Notes: a model not told the origin generated them from the sequence alone. A stretch of DNA of 64,000 nucleotides from Ignavibacteriales bacterium (GCA_016707115.1 JADJIH010000006.1:408051-472050); one strand, 5' to 3'. Numbered from the stretch's first letter, positions 1 to 9,936 are shown. Made by a program: numbers and translations.

Positions 1-1969
1 ACATCACTTCAACAGGTAAATCTTCACCGTTCATTTTACGATGTGTCCATTCGAAACGAACAAATCCATCTTTATATGCCTGGTTCATGATTTTTTCAGC
101 TTTAGTAAAAGATGCTGTTCCATCCGGTTGAAAATCGGGAGATAGTTTTGACGGATGAGCAGAAAGCATCTCAGATTTGTTGTTATAGCCCAACATCTCA
201 ACTGCGGCATTATTACAATCAAAAAATACATTACCATCTAAAAGCAGCATTGCATCTTTAGAATGCTCAAAGAATAACTGGAATTTATTTTCACTTTCTT
301 TGAGAGCTTTTTCAATCCTTCTTCTTTCAGAAATGTTTCTGAAAACACCTTGAATAACTGTTTTTCCATTTATCTTTAAAGTGCTTGCTAAAACTTCGAC
401 GGGTATTTCTTCACCAGAGGCTGTTAAAACATAATTTTCAATAGGTTTTATTAATTCATTCTCTTTTTTATGCTCTTCAAATCCTTTTACTGCATGATCT
501 TCTAATCGCTTTGGGTGCAGTTGTGATTGATGCATCCCTACTACTTTGGAATATGACATTTTTAGAAGCTGCAGTGCTGCTTTATTTGCATTAACAATTT
601 CTCCAGACTCAGGATCAGCAAGAAAAATTGCATCAGGTGAATTATCAAAAAATATTTTGTATCTGTTTTCGCTTTCCTTAAGCAGTGCTTCAGTTCTGTT
701 CCGATCAGTAACATCCAGAACAGAAGATTGATAGCCAATTATTTTCCCTTTATTGTCAACAACTGTAGTTGCTAAACCGTGTGCTATAAATTCTGAACGG
801 TCACTTCGCTTAGCAAGAAAATCACCTTCCCAAACACCTTTTTTATTGAGTGTTGAAAGAATTTTTACAACATCATTTTTACTTTTAATAAATACATTTA
901 ATGATTTACCCAGCACTTTAGATTTACTTTTATAACCCCAGAAATTTAAAAAAGCTGCGTTTGCATCAATTAGTTTTCCTTCAAGATTTGCAATACTGTT
1001 AGCAGTTATAGATGATTCGAATACAATATTTTTAAGTCGAAGGGATTCTTCAGCATTCCTTCGTTCACTTATATCTTCTATAAAACCTTCAAGAAATATT
1101 AATTTGCCATTGGTTGAATAAACTCCTCTACCGCGCTCCCAAATCCACTTTAGTTTTCCATTCTTAGCAATAATTGGATACTCAAACTCGAAATATGTTC
1201 TTTCCTTTAAAATCTTTTGCCATTTATTCCAAATTGTTTTTTTGTAATCAGGGTGAATAATATCATTGAAAGCTATCTTGTTATTTTTAATAAAATCACT
1301 TGGAGTATAGCCGGTGATTTTCTTACAGCCATCACTAATAAATTCCATAGTCCAGTCTTTATCATTTTTACATTGATAAATAAAACCAGGAAGGTTACTA
1401 ACTAATGTGGAGTATTTTCTTTCTCTTTCTTCTAAAGTATTTTCTTTTTCTCGTTCCCTGGTTTGATCCCTAAACACAATAATAACACCAATAATTTTTC
1501 CTTTATCATTTTTAATTGGTGAACTGCTATCCGCAATAGGAATTTTTTTACCGGTTTTTGATATAAGCAGAGTATGATTTGCAAGCCCAACAGTATGTTT
1601 GCTTTTCAATACTCTTTTTACAGGATTTTCACTTTTTACTTTTGTTATCTCAGCTATTATTTTGAAAACACTTTCGAACGATTTGTTCTTTGCTTCCGAT
1701 TCTTTCCATCCGCAAAGTTTTTCTGCAACAGGATTCATCTGCTGAATTTTTCCATTCAAATCAGTAGTGATTACACCATCGCCAATGCTATATAGGGTAG
1801 TTCTGAAAAAATTTTCTTGCTGTAATGATGTACCTTTTTGCATTTCATTAATATCATTGATAAAATTTTCCAATATCTTCTTATCCAGCGATTTGTTCTT
1901 CTCAAAATATTTTAATGTTGAGTTGATTTTCTTTTTAATTTTGTTCAAATCATTTTTGCTTTTATTCAT
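1..1969 (-). CDS. Multi-PAS sensor protein, N-terminal part (runs off left edge)
   Basis: I translated an open frame on the minus strand from an ATG at 1969 through base 1, with 656 codons and no stop, so the C-terminus lies outside the window. After a charged helical N-terminus (about residues 1-50) there are five PAS domains in tandem, each about 115-130 residues. The second is PAC-rich, ending in the GFIEDISERR type of PAS-associated motif; the others end in FRDQTRE, VLDVTDRN and FRNISERR. No membrane segment is visible, so it is probably a cytoplasmic sensor. This architecture usually ends in a histidine kinase or a GGDEF domain; which one cannot be seen here. The start is preceded by a purine-rich stretch (GGAGTGGAAAAG). 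Confident on PAS content, unsure of the output domain. Confidence 0.85.
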   Translation of the reverse strand, partial: MNKSKNDLNKIKKKINSTLKYFEKNKSLDKKILENFINDINEMQKGTSLQQENFFRTTLYSIGDGVITTDLNGKIQQMNPVAEKLCGWKESEAKNKSFESVFKIIAEITKVKSENPVKRVLKSKHTVGLANHTLLISKTGKKIPIADSSSPIKNDKGKIIGVIIVFRDQTREREKENTLEERERKYSTLVSNLPGFIYQCKNDKDWTMEFISDGCKKITGYTPSDFIKNNKIAFNDIIHPDYKKTIWNKWQKILKERTYFEFEYPIIAKNGKLKWIWERGRGVYSTNGKLIFLEGFIEDISERRNAEESLRLKNIVFESSITANSIANLEGKLIDANAAFLNFWGYKSKSKVLGKSLNVFIKSKNDVVKILSTLNKKGVWEGDFLAKRSDRSEFIAHGLATTVVDNKGKIIGYQSSVLDVTDRNRTEALLKESENRYKIFFDNSPDAIFLADPESGEIVNANKAALQLLKMSYSKVVGMHQSQLHPKRLEDHAVKGFEEHKKENELIKPIENYVLTASGEEIPVEVLASTLKINGKTVIQGVFRNISERRRIEKALKESENKFQLFFEHSKDAMLLLDGNVFFDCNNAAVEMLGYNNKSEMLSAHPSKLSPDFQPDGTASFTKAEKIMNQAYKDGFVRFEWTHRKMNGEDLPVEVM

Positions 1970-2279
1970 TCTTTTCCACTCCGACTTTAACAAAATTATA
2001 AAGTCTAATAAAGTATATTGAAAATTGAAAAGTTCTTTTTGAAATAAATAACGGTGTACTAATAAAGTAGCTGGTCAATACAGAAATGTAGTTAGTTCGT
2101 AACTTAATCATAGTAATTAGTAAATGATTAATTTTACAATATTATCCTTATTAGTAATGGAAATGTAAAGAAAATTGGTTTTTGAATGCAATTTGTATCG
2201 AAAAAAAATGAATATACTTGATTAATATTCTCACAAATTAGCTGACTTTTATCAATTACTGATACAATTATGAATAAAA
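1970..2279. other. Intergenic region, no gene seen
   Basis: AT-rich spacer between the PAS protein start and the 3' end of the CNNM-like gene. It presumably holds the promoter of the PAS gene. I see no RNA gene, no strong hairpin with a T-run and no convincing ORF. Confidence 0.5.
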
Positions 2280-3557
2280 TTACACACCAAGCAGACTTAC
2301 AAGTACTTTATCAACTCGATTACCATCCATATCAACAATCTCCAGACTGTAATTATCGAACTTAATCTTATCGCCGACCTTTGGAATTCTATTCAGCTTA
2401 AACATCATAAATCCACCAAGAGTTGTATAGTCGGCATCTTCCTCAAAACTTATTTGTAGTTTTTCTTTAAGTTCATCCAATAAAATACTTCCATCAATAA
2501 GCATTGATCCATCTTCACGTTTAAATATTTCAGGGTCTTCATTTTCATTCAGGTCAGGTAAATCTCCAAAAATATTTTCTATAAGATCGTGTAATGTTAT
2601 TATCCCTTCAAAAGAACCATGCTCATCAATTACAACTGCAACATAAGTTTTGCTATCTCGGAATTTCTCAAACACAGTTATTCCGGTGATGTTATCAGGA
2701 ATAAACAAAGGTTGTGTTAATATATCTTTTATTGAAAAATTCTTATCCGTATTAAGTTTATGAAAAAAATCTTTAATTGTAAAAATTCCAATTATGTTTT
2801 CCTGTTCTCCATCATACACCGGATATCTTGAAAAAGTATTTTCATAGATTCGATTAGCTATGTTTTCAGGAGACTCAGTTACATCAATCAGTATAACATC
2901 TTGTCTATTAGTCATAATTGAATACGCTCTTCTATCACCAAATCTGAATATTCGTTTAAGCAATTCTGATTCACGATGTTCAAGAGTTCCAAACTGTGCG
3001 CCCTTTTCAATTAATATTTTTAATTCATCTTCTGTAACCGGAGTTTCATCCTTTGGTTTGATCATCAATATTTTTAAAAAAACTTTAGTTGATAAACTCA
3101 AAAATGCAACGATCGGTGTAGTAATCCAGGAAAGAAATTTCATAAATGGGGCAAGAGTAATTGTTATACCTTCAGGATTATTAAAGGCAATAGTTTTAGG
3201 TACAAGTTCTCCGATAATCAAAGAAAAGTAAGTTATTACCGAAACAATTACTACTATTGCAGTTTGTCTTGCATAAGGAGCTAGCCATGTAATCTTTTCA
3301 AAAGTAGGCGTAAGATCATCTGCAAGAGTCAATCCGCCAAAAGCTCCTGCGATTATCCCAACCAGAGTAATGCCTATTTGAACGGTTGAAAGAAATTTTT
3401 CCGGTTCATCTAAAAGTTTAAGAGCTGTTTTTGCGCCGCTGCTGCCTTTTTTTGCTTTTTCTTCCAAGCGTGCCCGCTTGGATGAAACAAGTGAGATTTC
3501 TGACATTGCAAATAAGCCGTTGAGCACAATAAGGAAAAATATTATAAAATATTCCAT
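2280..3557 (-). CDS. CNNM/CorC-family membrane protein (DUF21-CBS-CorC_HlyC)
   Basis: A 425-residue protein of the hemolysin C/CNNM family. Residues 1-190 form the DUF21 transmembrane domain with about four hydrophobic segments, starting with MEYFIIFFLIVLNGLFAMSE. A pair of CBS domains follows at about 200-330 (SRYPVYDGEQENIIGIFTIKD in the first, VVIDEHGSFEGIITLHDLIE in the second). The C-terminal 80 residues match the CorC_HlyC FAD-fold domain (YTTLGGFMMFKLNRIPKVGD). Proteins of this family are linked to Mg2+/Co2+ efflux or divalent-cation homeostasis; the exact ion here is not visible. Length is normal for the family. It stands alone, with about 190 bp to the next gene upstream. Confidence 0.92.
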   Translation of the reverse strand: MEYFIIFFLIVLNGLFAMSEISLVSSKRARLEEKAKKGSSGAKTALKLLDEPEKFLSTVQIGITLVGIIAGAFGGLTLADDLTPTFEKITWLAPYARQTAIVVIVSVITYFSLIIGELVPKTIAFNNPEGITITLAPFMKFLSWITTPIVAFLSLSTKVFLKILMIKPKDETPVTEDELKILIEKGAQFGTLEHRESELLKRIFRFGDRRAYSIMTNRQDVILIDVTESPENIANRIYENTFSRYPVYDGEQENIIGIFTIKDFFHKLNTDKNFSIKDILTQPLFIPDNITGITVFEKFRDSKTYVAVVIDEHGSFEGIITLHDLIENIFGDLPDLNENEDPEIFKREDGSMLIDGSILLDELKEKLQISFEEDADYTTLGGFMMFKLNRIPKVGDKIKFDNYSLEIVDMDGNRVDKVLVSLLGV

Positions 3558-3744
3558 TTAATCATTTGCTTGTTTTTAATGACAGTAATTTAATGAAAAG
3601 AGAGGTATAAATTAAGAAGCAGACTTAATTCTTTGTTTTCTCAAAAGAACGAACAAAGCAATTTATTTGGATTCGATCATCGAGAAATGACCTGCCACCT
3701 ATTAAGAACCATAAGTGACAAGTCCAAATGTCTTATGCGTAAAG

Positions 3745-5130
3745 CTATTTGAGCAGAATCATAGATCTTGTTTTGAAATTATTTTCTGTTAACAATTGAT
3801 AATAGTATACTCCCGATGACAGACTGCCGGCACTGAAAACTGCTTTATATCTTCCAGCTCCTTTATATTCATTTACCAAAGTTTTAATTTCTCTGCCAAG
3901 TACATCAAAGATCACGATTTTAATGTTGCCGGGCTCTGTAATTGTGTAATCTATAGTTGTAGATGGATTAAATGGATTCGGGTAGTTTTGCATAAGTTCA
4001 AAATTTTCAGGTAATTCTGTTAAATAATTATCTTCTACATCAGTTATCCAACCCATTTCATTGTTGATATAATTTGCTAAGTTCTGTGCCATCACTTGAT
4101 GATGACGAACTCGAGGATGTTTTGTCCATGCTGGATCGAAAGGGAAGAAGTGTGTCCCTAATAATGTATCACTATCCATCGATTGAAGATTTGTTACCGC
4201 TGTTTCAATATAACCTGGCCAGGGCGAACCAATTTTTGTAGCATCCATGCTTCCTAATGCACAAACAATAAAAGCATTTGGATGATGCTGACGAATTTCA
4301 CGAACAAAATCCATGTATGCAGCAACCCGTTGAGATGAATCCGGCACGGGATTTAAATTTCCGATTAACCAGCTATCATTCTGCAAAAGATTTATCACAA
4401 CAACATCGGGTATAAATTCATTAAAATCCCAATTACTTGTTGAGTCATCAGGATTCAAACGATAATAATAATCAGACATAACCATATCAAACCAGCTTAT
4501 CATAACTCCGATACCGCTTTTTGCTGTGCACATATAATCTGTATTTAGTAAGCGTGATGTGATAGCGCCGAATGATAAAAAATTATTTTCGTGAAGCATA
4601 TTATCATCACCGCTGGCATCGGGAGCTTCGTTACCCATTCCACAGGTTATGGAATTGCCATAAAACAAAATTTTATGTTCTGGTCTTGCAGGTGGTGTGT
4701 GCAATGTTTTTCCATCATTAATTTGAATTCCTAAAAATTTTGTGGGACCAGTTGAAGCTTCTGTTCGGCGAAAAATAAGCAATGTATGCACTGTATCTGT
4801 AAGAGATGCCGATACAAGGTAAGTATGAGTTCCTGCAACGCAATCAATTAATCGAGGGTTATTAAAATCATTATCAATAAAAACATTGTAGTATGATTGT
4901 CCTGTTTGATCGTCCAGCATAATCATAATCAATTGTCCCTCAAAATTCGCTTTGATGTATGAACCGGGCCAATAAATTATTGGTTTATCAATTGCTGAAA
5001 AGTCAATCCTGCCTGTGTACTGAAAATTTGGATTGTCTGCTGTTATGGTTGTAATACCAAATACTTCAGAAAAAAATAAGAAGATAAGTATTGGAGTTAA
5101 ACTTAACAGATTTTGTTTCTTTGATAACAT
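3745..5130 (-). CDS. Secreted SGNH/CE2-like carbohydrate esterase with T9SS sorting domain
   Basis: The frame opens at 5154, but an ATG at 5130 is preceded by AAGGGAGA at good spacing and begins directly with a signal peptide (MLSKKQNLLSLTPILIFLFF), so that start is used (461 residues). An N-terminal beta domain like that of CE2 acetyl esterases comes first. The SGNH hydrolase follows, with block I FYGNSITCGMGNE (nucleophile Ser), an INLLQNDSW block with the conserved Asn, and a C-terminal HPRVRHHQVMAQNL segment supplying the catalytic His. The last 90 residues are a Por/type IX secretion sorting domain with YPNPFNPST and GVYYYQLL. Probable role: deacetylation of plant or microbial polysaccharide outside the cell. 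The substrate is inferred. Confidence 0.88.
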   Translation of the reverse strand: MLSKKQNLLSLTPILIFLFFSEVFGITTITADNPNFQYTGRIDFSAIDKPIIYWPGSYIKANFEGQLIMIMLDDQTGQSYYNVFIDNDFNNPRLIDCVAGTHTYLVSASLTDTVHTLLIFRRTEASTGPTKFLGIQINDGKTLHTPPARPEHKILFYGNSITCGMGNEAPDASGDDNMLHENNFLSFGAITSRLLNTDYMCTAKSGIGVMISWFDMVMSDYYYRLNPDDSTSNWDFNEFIPDVVVINLLQNDSWLIGNLNPVPDSSQRVAAYMDFVREIRQHHPNAFIVCALGSMDATKIGSPWPGYIETAVTNLQSMDSDTLLGTHFFPFDPAWTKHPRVRHHQVMAQNLANYINNEMGWITDVEDNYLTELPENFELMQNYPNPFNPSTTIDYTITEPGNIKIVIFDVLGREIKTLVNEYKGAGRYKAVFSAGSLSSGVYYYQLLTENNFKTRSMILLK

Positions 5131-5454
5131 TTTAGAATTTCTCCCTTGTAACAATATTGTAGAATATAATATTTACCATAACATTTTTAAAAAACAAAGC
5201 TTTTTAGTAAGCATTATCAGTTATTTAGTTATAAAAAAATTACCGAATAAACTCAGGATTATAAATAGCATGTTCGTGGTATGAAAATAATTTTAGTTGC
5301 ATTTGCCTTGATTAAGGTATCGGAGTGGCGAATCTGAATCTGAATAGTTTTGTTTTTACAAGTTCTCACCAAATTCAGTTGAATAAACCTGCTGCATAAA
5401 ACCTATTCCCATTGTATCATGAAAGTAGAAATTAATTTTTTCACTTTCCAGCAC
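5131..5454. other. Intergenic region, no gene seen
   Basis: AT-rich spacer with only short chance frames. It probably carries the esterase promoter near 5140-5280. No RNA gene or repeat was recognised. Confidence 0.4.
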
Positions 5455-5910
5455 TTAAGGAATGTTTGATGCCTGATAATAACTATGTATTCTTTCTTTA
5501 TCAGGATAAATCCATATCTCTTTATCCTCAGCTATAACAATATCCTCTGGTTTACCGTATAGAATAAAAACGCGTCCTCTATCGCTTTGCCATCGACCCA
5601 GTGAAGTATTAGCTAATTGAAATCTTTCCAAATAGGCATCACGATACTCATTTACTTGAGTTTCAGGAGATGGGTCCCGCTTTTTCCAAAATTCAACAAG
5701 AAAAGCATTAAGTTCCTCATCAGTATTTAAGAGTATCAATTGAACCTTTTCTTCTCCAGTTACAATATAAGTAACAACGCATTCAACCATTTCTTTCATA
5801 CTTCTGTTTGGCTGTTCACTTGAATAGTAATTATGACTTGTGCATCCAATAAATATCGCTGCAAGGGTTTGAATTAAACTGTTTAAAATAGTTTTCCTAT
5901 AAATAATCAT
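5455..5910 (-). CDS. Short GWxTD-domain lipoprotein
   Basis: A 151-residue protein. The N-terminus has a hydrophobic stretch ending in a lipobox-like AAIFIGC, so it is probably an outer-membrane-directed lipoprotein. Residues 50-145 match the GWxTD domain seen in Bacteroidota and Ignavibacteria: a LLNTDEELNAFLVEFWKKRD segment, an EYRDAYLERFQLAN helix, then GRVFILYGKPEDI and EIWIYP. The tryptophan-containing GWQTDRGR-like motif is present as RWQSDRGRVF, so one position of the name-giving motif differs. Full-length family members are usually 400 or more residues; this one is only the domain core. Function of the family is unknown. Confidence 0.8.
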   Translation of the reverse strand: MIIYRKTILNSLIQTLAAIFIGCTSHNYYSSEQPNRSMKEMVECVVTYIVTGEEKVQLILLNTDEELNAFLVEFWKKRDPSPETQVNEYRDAYLERFQLANTSLGRWQSDRGRVFILYGKPEDIVIAEDKEIWIYPDKERIHSYYQASNIP

Positions 5911-5972
5911 ATGTTGTTAAAGTACTAAAATTGATTCATCAAGTTAATGAGTATTTATTAAAATTGAATCCA

Positions 5973-6755
5973 TTAAAACCCTTTTAGCAAAATATTTCCC
6001 TTAACAGTTTCCAAATAAATTGTAGCATCACCATTTCCTATTGTTCCTGTTAATTCTGTGGCAGTAGTTGTTAAATTCTGAATGTTAAGATTAGAATGAG
6101 TAATAGAGCCCGATGTTGTTTTAATGACAATATTTGCAGAGCTACCAATGGGAACAAGTACAGTAATATTTCCATCCACGGAATAACATTTACAAAATCC
6201 ACTGTCAGGTATAGAAATCATTGCTGTTATGTCCCCGGATTGTGTATGAAGTTCAGCTGAACCACCGTGTCCTTCTAAAACACATTCATCATTATCAGTT
6301 TCAGCATATATGTTATTAATAAGTGCAAATGCATGAATGCCATAATTATTCTTTTTTACGAAAATATTTTTAGCTCTCGGCATATTCAAATTTAAACTGC
6401 TTTTATATCTATCACTTTGATCGGAAGGGAAGTTGGTCTTACAATTTAAAGTATCCGAATTAAGAACGTAATTAAATGTTATTTTATCAAATGCACTTTG
6501 TGCCAGTGAACTTTCCGTAACTTTTACAGTTTTGTTCAACACATAACTGGCATTTAATGAATCGTTTGATCCATTTAGAAAAATAAATCCAATTGAATTT
6601 TCAATCGTTAATTGCTCAATATTAGAGGGCACCTGTAGGCTGCCGTAATAAGTTTGTGTGTACTCAAATAACGGTTCCTCGGTGGTTGTTTCTGTACAGG
6701 ATGTGAATAAAAACAATCCAAGTAAAAAATTGGTTAGTGTGTTTTTAAGTTTCAT
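5973..6755 (-). CDS. Lipoprotein with DUF4097-like beta-solenoid fold
   Basis: A 260-residue protein with lipoprotein signal LLGLFLFTSC. The ATG at 6755 has AAAGGATTG upstream and is preferred to a TTG two codons earlier. The body is a series of short beta strands with repeated patterns such as SGDITAMISIPDSG, VDGNITVLVPIGSSAN and KTTSGSITHSNL, typical of DUF4097/putative adhesin proteins with a head-to-tail beta-strand solenoid. Likely cell-envelope located. The family has no defined biochemical role. It is 60 bp upstream of the GWxTD lipoprotein on the same strand, so the two may be co-transcribed. Confidence 0.65.
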   Translation of the reverse strand: MKLKNTLTNFLLGLFLFTSCTETTTEEPLFEYTQTYYGSLQVPSNIEQLTIENSIGFIFLNGSNDSLNASYVLNKTVKVTESSLAQSAFDKITFNYVLNSDTLNCKTNFPSDQSDRYKSSLNLNMPRAKNIFVKKNNYGIHAFALINNIYAETDNDECVLEGHGGSAELHTQSGDITAMISIPDSGFCKCYSVDGNITVLVPIGSSANIVIKTTSGSITHSNLNIQNLTTTATELTGTIGNGDATIYLETVKGNILLKGF

Positions 6756-7248
6756 AATCAATCCTTTTTTTAGACTCTATTCTAAACTGTTAATGTTTTT
6801 TGTTATCAACTTAAATGACTGAAAATTTATAAATATTAAACCGGAACATACTTGTCTTTAATATAAAATTAAACTCCACTAACAAGTTCCCCCCTCCGAT
6901 AATTGAAATGAAATATGGAGGGTGTAATTAAAAAAATATAGTTAGAAAAAACCTTGCGCTAAGGAAAACAATTGCTGATGAAATCTAAACTCAATAACCC
7001 ACTAAATGTTTTGTAAGCAATTACTGTTTTTGCTAACTCTAATATTAAGAATGATGGATAAAGAATCAACCAAGAAATCATTTACTGTTTACCATTGGCA
7101 ACTATTTAGAATACTATAATGATTTTTTAATAGATAATACTAAGTAAATAATATAGCGTTGATGAACTCAAAACTTAATTGGCAAAAAAAATGTACAATT
7201 AAAAAGTAATTCTAGTTGTACACTCCAAATCAAAATTATTTATTGATT
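6756..7248. other. Intergenic region, no gene seen
   Basis: About 490 bp of AT-rich DNA downstream of the SSS symporter and upstream of the DUF4097-like gene. A short C-run and a G-rich patch around 6890-6925 are the only compositional breaks. I found no ORF, RNA gene or clear terminator. Confidence 0.4.
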
Positions 7249-9345
7249 CTACATTTCCTTTTCAGCAGTTAAAATTTTGTCTTTAACAAACTGTCCCTGA
7301 TCTATATGTTCTTGTGTTATATAAACAATTCCGTCTTCATTGTGCGGTTCCCCGTAGGTACTGTGAACGGATTTTAATCCGCCAAGATACTTTCTTGCAT
7401 CACAAACGTAAACTAAATCACCTGGATCTGCAGCCATCTTTGCCATATCATTTTTTGAAAAATGCATCAGATCGTCCGCATCGTCTTGCAGTTTCCAATT
7501 AACTTTAATTACATCTCCATCACGATCATTAACTTTACTTCCTTTAAACGTTTCTTTTGCCTTTGCAATACCCCAAACTGTTAAGCCTTCCGTATGTGTT
7601 CCTTCAGAATATTTTGAATAGTAGTTTGATGCAAGTACCACAAAAACCAACATCACAAGTGTTAGTGCTAAAAGAATTGGTAGTGTAGTAACATTAAAAA
7701 TTATCATCACAAATATTGAACCGGAAACAAATGTTATACCGCTCATAATAGATTTATGATTCGGGTTAGTTTTTATTTTTTCAATAATTTTTGTCTGCCA
7801 ATCTCTTGTTACAGTTGTAAGCACACCAACAAACACACAAACAAATAAATTGTATAAAGCTCCAATGTAAGTGTAAGGATGTTTTGGATCGAATGCAGTT
7901 CCATGATCAAATATTTGAATAAGCGGGCGAGGGTAATACATTCCAAGAACCATCAAAGCTACACCAACTACAAAAGTAGCAATCACAGAAGCATTAGTAA
8001 ACTTCCTCCAAAATACTCCAAGAAATATTGCAACAACAAGTGGTGGAGTAAGCGTCGAGTGAAAAAATCCGTGTGCTTCATACACTGTAGGAAAAGCACT
8101 AAATGGTATTACTGCTAGCACACCCATAAGAGTAAATATTACTGTCGCGATTCTAGCTGCACTTAATTCCTGTTTATCTTCTTCCTTCCAGGTCATTACT
8201 TTTTTACTTAGCCATTTTTTTGCAGGTCTATGTATATCATTAATATAAACAGCTGCCGTTGCGTTAAGCAAAGTATCCACTGTGGACATAAGTGCGGCAG
8301 TTAATGCTGCCATTATAAAACCAAATACACCAGGGTATGAAATTATGTTAGCAACCACTACAAATACTGCATCAGGGTTTGTGTTTGGCGAAACGACATC
8401 AGGACTTGCCACAGAAATTGCCTTAGCAATCCATCCTGCATTACCAACTACTATTGCAGATAATGGAAGCATAAATAAAATATTAAATGTTGCTGCTTTA
8501 CGTCCCTCATCAACACTTTTAGTTGCCATAAAACGCATTACTAACCCCATATTCATGAACAAAAATCCAACTGAACCTGCAACACCATCCTGCCAGAATA
8601 TTCCTACAAAGTTAAATCCCGGTGGACTGTTAAAATGCGCTAATGGTAGTTTCCAGGTTGTTGGAAGTAAATCCCAGAACAATCCAAATCCACCGATGTA
8701 ATCAAGGCCAAGAAAGAAAACTAATCCGCCAGCAAAGATCAATATGAAACCTTGAGCAAGATCTGTAAAAATAACTGCAGTTTGTCCGCCGTAAGTAATA
8801 TAAATTCCAACTATCAAAGCGATAACAATTACTAATCCCATCAATGTTGTTTGAAAATGAATCCCGAGTAATGTAAAGTCTTGCGGCAGCAATGGCAGGA
8901 TAGCTTTTCCCATAGTTAAAAATCCAATGCCAACGTAACCAATCATATAAAGTAAAATTAAAATGGTAGCCAGAAATCTTGTTCCGGGCGAAAATCTTTT
9001 TTCGAAGTATTCTGGTATAGATCGGATTCGTGTGTAAACAATAATCGGAAGCCATCCAAAAATAAAAAATGGAACAAAGAACCAATCGTTCATATAAGTC
9101 ATAGTAGATGCGAAACCATCTGTAAAACCTTTTGCTGAGTATTTTATAAAACTATGACTTCCGACTCCAGTAGCAACGATAGACATGGCAATCAACCACC
9201 ATGCAAATCGTCTTCCGCCAAAAAAGAAATCTGTAGTTGTGCGATTATACTTGCCGAAGTATGAACCGAATACCATGATTGCTATAAAATAAACAATCAT
9301 TACTATCCAATCGGTTGAAGTTCCTAAACTGTGATGTACTTCCAT
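7249..9345 (-). CDS. Sodium:solute symporter (SSS family) with C-terminal soluble tail
   Basis: A 698-residue polytopic membrane protein. The N-terminus (DWIVMIVYFIAIMVFGSYFG, then TDFFFGGRRFAWWLIAMSIV) and the segment RIRSIPEYFEKRF are typical of the SSS family, and about 14 hydrophobic segments can be counted to residue 590. The last 100 residues form a hydrophilic domain ending near ITAEKEM, longer than in basic SSS members. It would couple uptake of a sugar, organic acid or similar solute to Na+; the substrate cannot be read from sequence. Two 70-residue membrane proteins lie immediately upstream on the same strand and probably belong to the same transcript. Confidence 0.9.
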   Translation of the reverse strand: MEVHHSLGTSTDWIVMIVYFIAIMVFGSYFGKYNRTTTDFFFGGRRFAWWLIAMSIVATGVGSHSFIKYSAKGFTDGFASTMTYMNDWFFVPFFIFGWLPIIVYTRIRSIPEYFEKRFSPGTRFLATILILLYMIGYVGIGFLTMGKAILPLLPQDFTLLGIHFQTTLMGLVIVIALIVGIYITYGGQTAVIFTDLAQGFILIFAGGLVFFLGLDYIGGFGLFWDLLPTTWKLPLAHFNSPPGFNFVGIFWQDGVAGSVGFLFMNMGLVMRFMATKSVDEGRKAATFNILFMLPLSAIVVGNAGWIAKAISVASPDVVSPNTNPDAVFVVVANIISYPGVFGFIMAALTAALMSTVDTLLNATAAVYINDIHRPAKKWLSKKVMTWKEEDKQELSAARIATVIFTLMGVLAVIPFSAFPTVYEAHGFFHSTLTPPLVVAIFLGVFWRKFTNASVIATFVVGVALMVLGMYYPRPLIQIFDHGTAFDPKHPYTYIGALYNLFVCVFVGVLTTVTRDWQTKIIEKIKTNPNHKSIMSGITFVSGSIFVMIIFNVTTLPILLALTLVMLVFVVLASNYYSKYSEGTHTEGLTVWGIAKAKETFKGSKVNDRDGDVIKVNWKLQDDADDLMHFSKNDMAKMAADPGDLVYVCDARKYLGGLKSVHSTYGEPHNEDGIVYITQEHIDQGQFVKDKILTAEKEM

Positions 9346-9400
9346 AAAATTTTATTCTGATATTTTTGAGAAATTGTTTGAGTGATAATTTTTAAACTAA

Positions 9401-9613
9401 TTAAAGATATAATGCGGCCAATATTAATAGGGCATGCATGACCATAAAATAAAAGAAACCAAATATTGTAACATTCCACCAATAGCGGTGTCTTTTCTTT
9501 TCAAAATTTACAGCCTTAGATTTTTTGATGATAATCATACCGCTTAAAAAGAAAGCTCCGCCAACTCCATAAAGATAAATAAATGGTAACCAGGTTTGCG
9601 CAAAAGGGGGCAT
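9401..9613 (-). CDS. Small two-helix membrane protein, copy 2, next to SSS symporter
   Basis: A 70-residue protein with two hydrophobic helices (about residues 8-28 and 46-68) separated by a basic loop (KKSKAVNFEKKRHRYWW). It shares the N-terminal TWLPFIYLYGVGG block and the C-terminal HALLILAALYL block with the neighbouring 9724-9936 protein, so the two are tandem paralogues. It ends 55 bp before the symporter start. I do not recognise a named family. The arrangement resembles other transporters that carry small membrane subunits, so a role in symporter assembly or activity is an inference. Confidence 0.75.
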   Translation of the reverse strand: MPPFAQTWLPFIYLYGVGGAFFLSGMIIIKKSKAVNFEKKRHRYWWNVTIFGFFYFMVMHALLILAALYL

Positions 9614-9723
9614 AAAACATCCTAAAAAATTATGGTTTTAATATACTTTGCTAATTAAATTACTTCCTAATGAATTGATACGGGATAACCAGTTATTTCA
9701 GTGTTCTCGGCGTTTCATATTAC

Positions 9724-9936
9724 TTAAAAATACAATGCTGCAATAATCAAAAAAGCGTGTAAACTCATAAAAAAGAAATAACCACCGTATAACACTTTTA
9801 TCCACCATCTATGCTGTTTGCGATTACGATTTAATGCACTGCTTTTAATAATAATGTACATTCCGGCAAAGAAAAATAATCCACCAACTCCGTACAAATA
9901 TATAAATGGTAGCCATGTGTGGAAAAAATCGGTCAT
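9724..9936 (-). CDS. Small two-helix membrane protein, copy 1, next to SSS symporter
   Basis: A 70-residue protein, tandem paralogue of the 9401-9613 gene and of identical length. Shared features are TWLPFIYLYGVGG at residue 7, a central GM-x-II-x-KS-x-A-x-N segment, an HR-x-W basic patch and HA-x-LI-x-AALY at the end. Two membrane helices flank a positively charged loop, suggesting the loop faces the cytoplasm. It is the first gene of the probable unit small-small-symporter on the minus strand. No family name is recognised. Conservation between the two copies argues strongly that both are real genes. Confidence 0.75.
   Translation of the reverse strand: MTDFFHTWLPFIYLYGVGGLFFFAGMYIIIKSSALNRNRKQHRWWIKVLYGGYFFFMSLHAFLIIAALYF

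Noticed and set aside
8282..8701. 139-residue plus-strand ORF
   Set aside because: It is fully antisense to the intact SSS symporter, whose membrane segments and motifs are clear.
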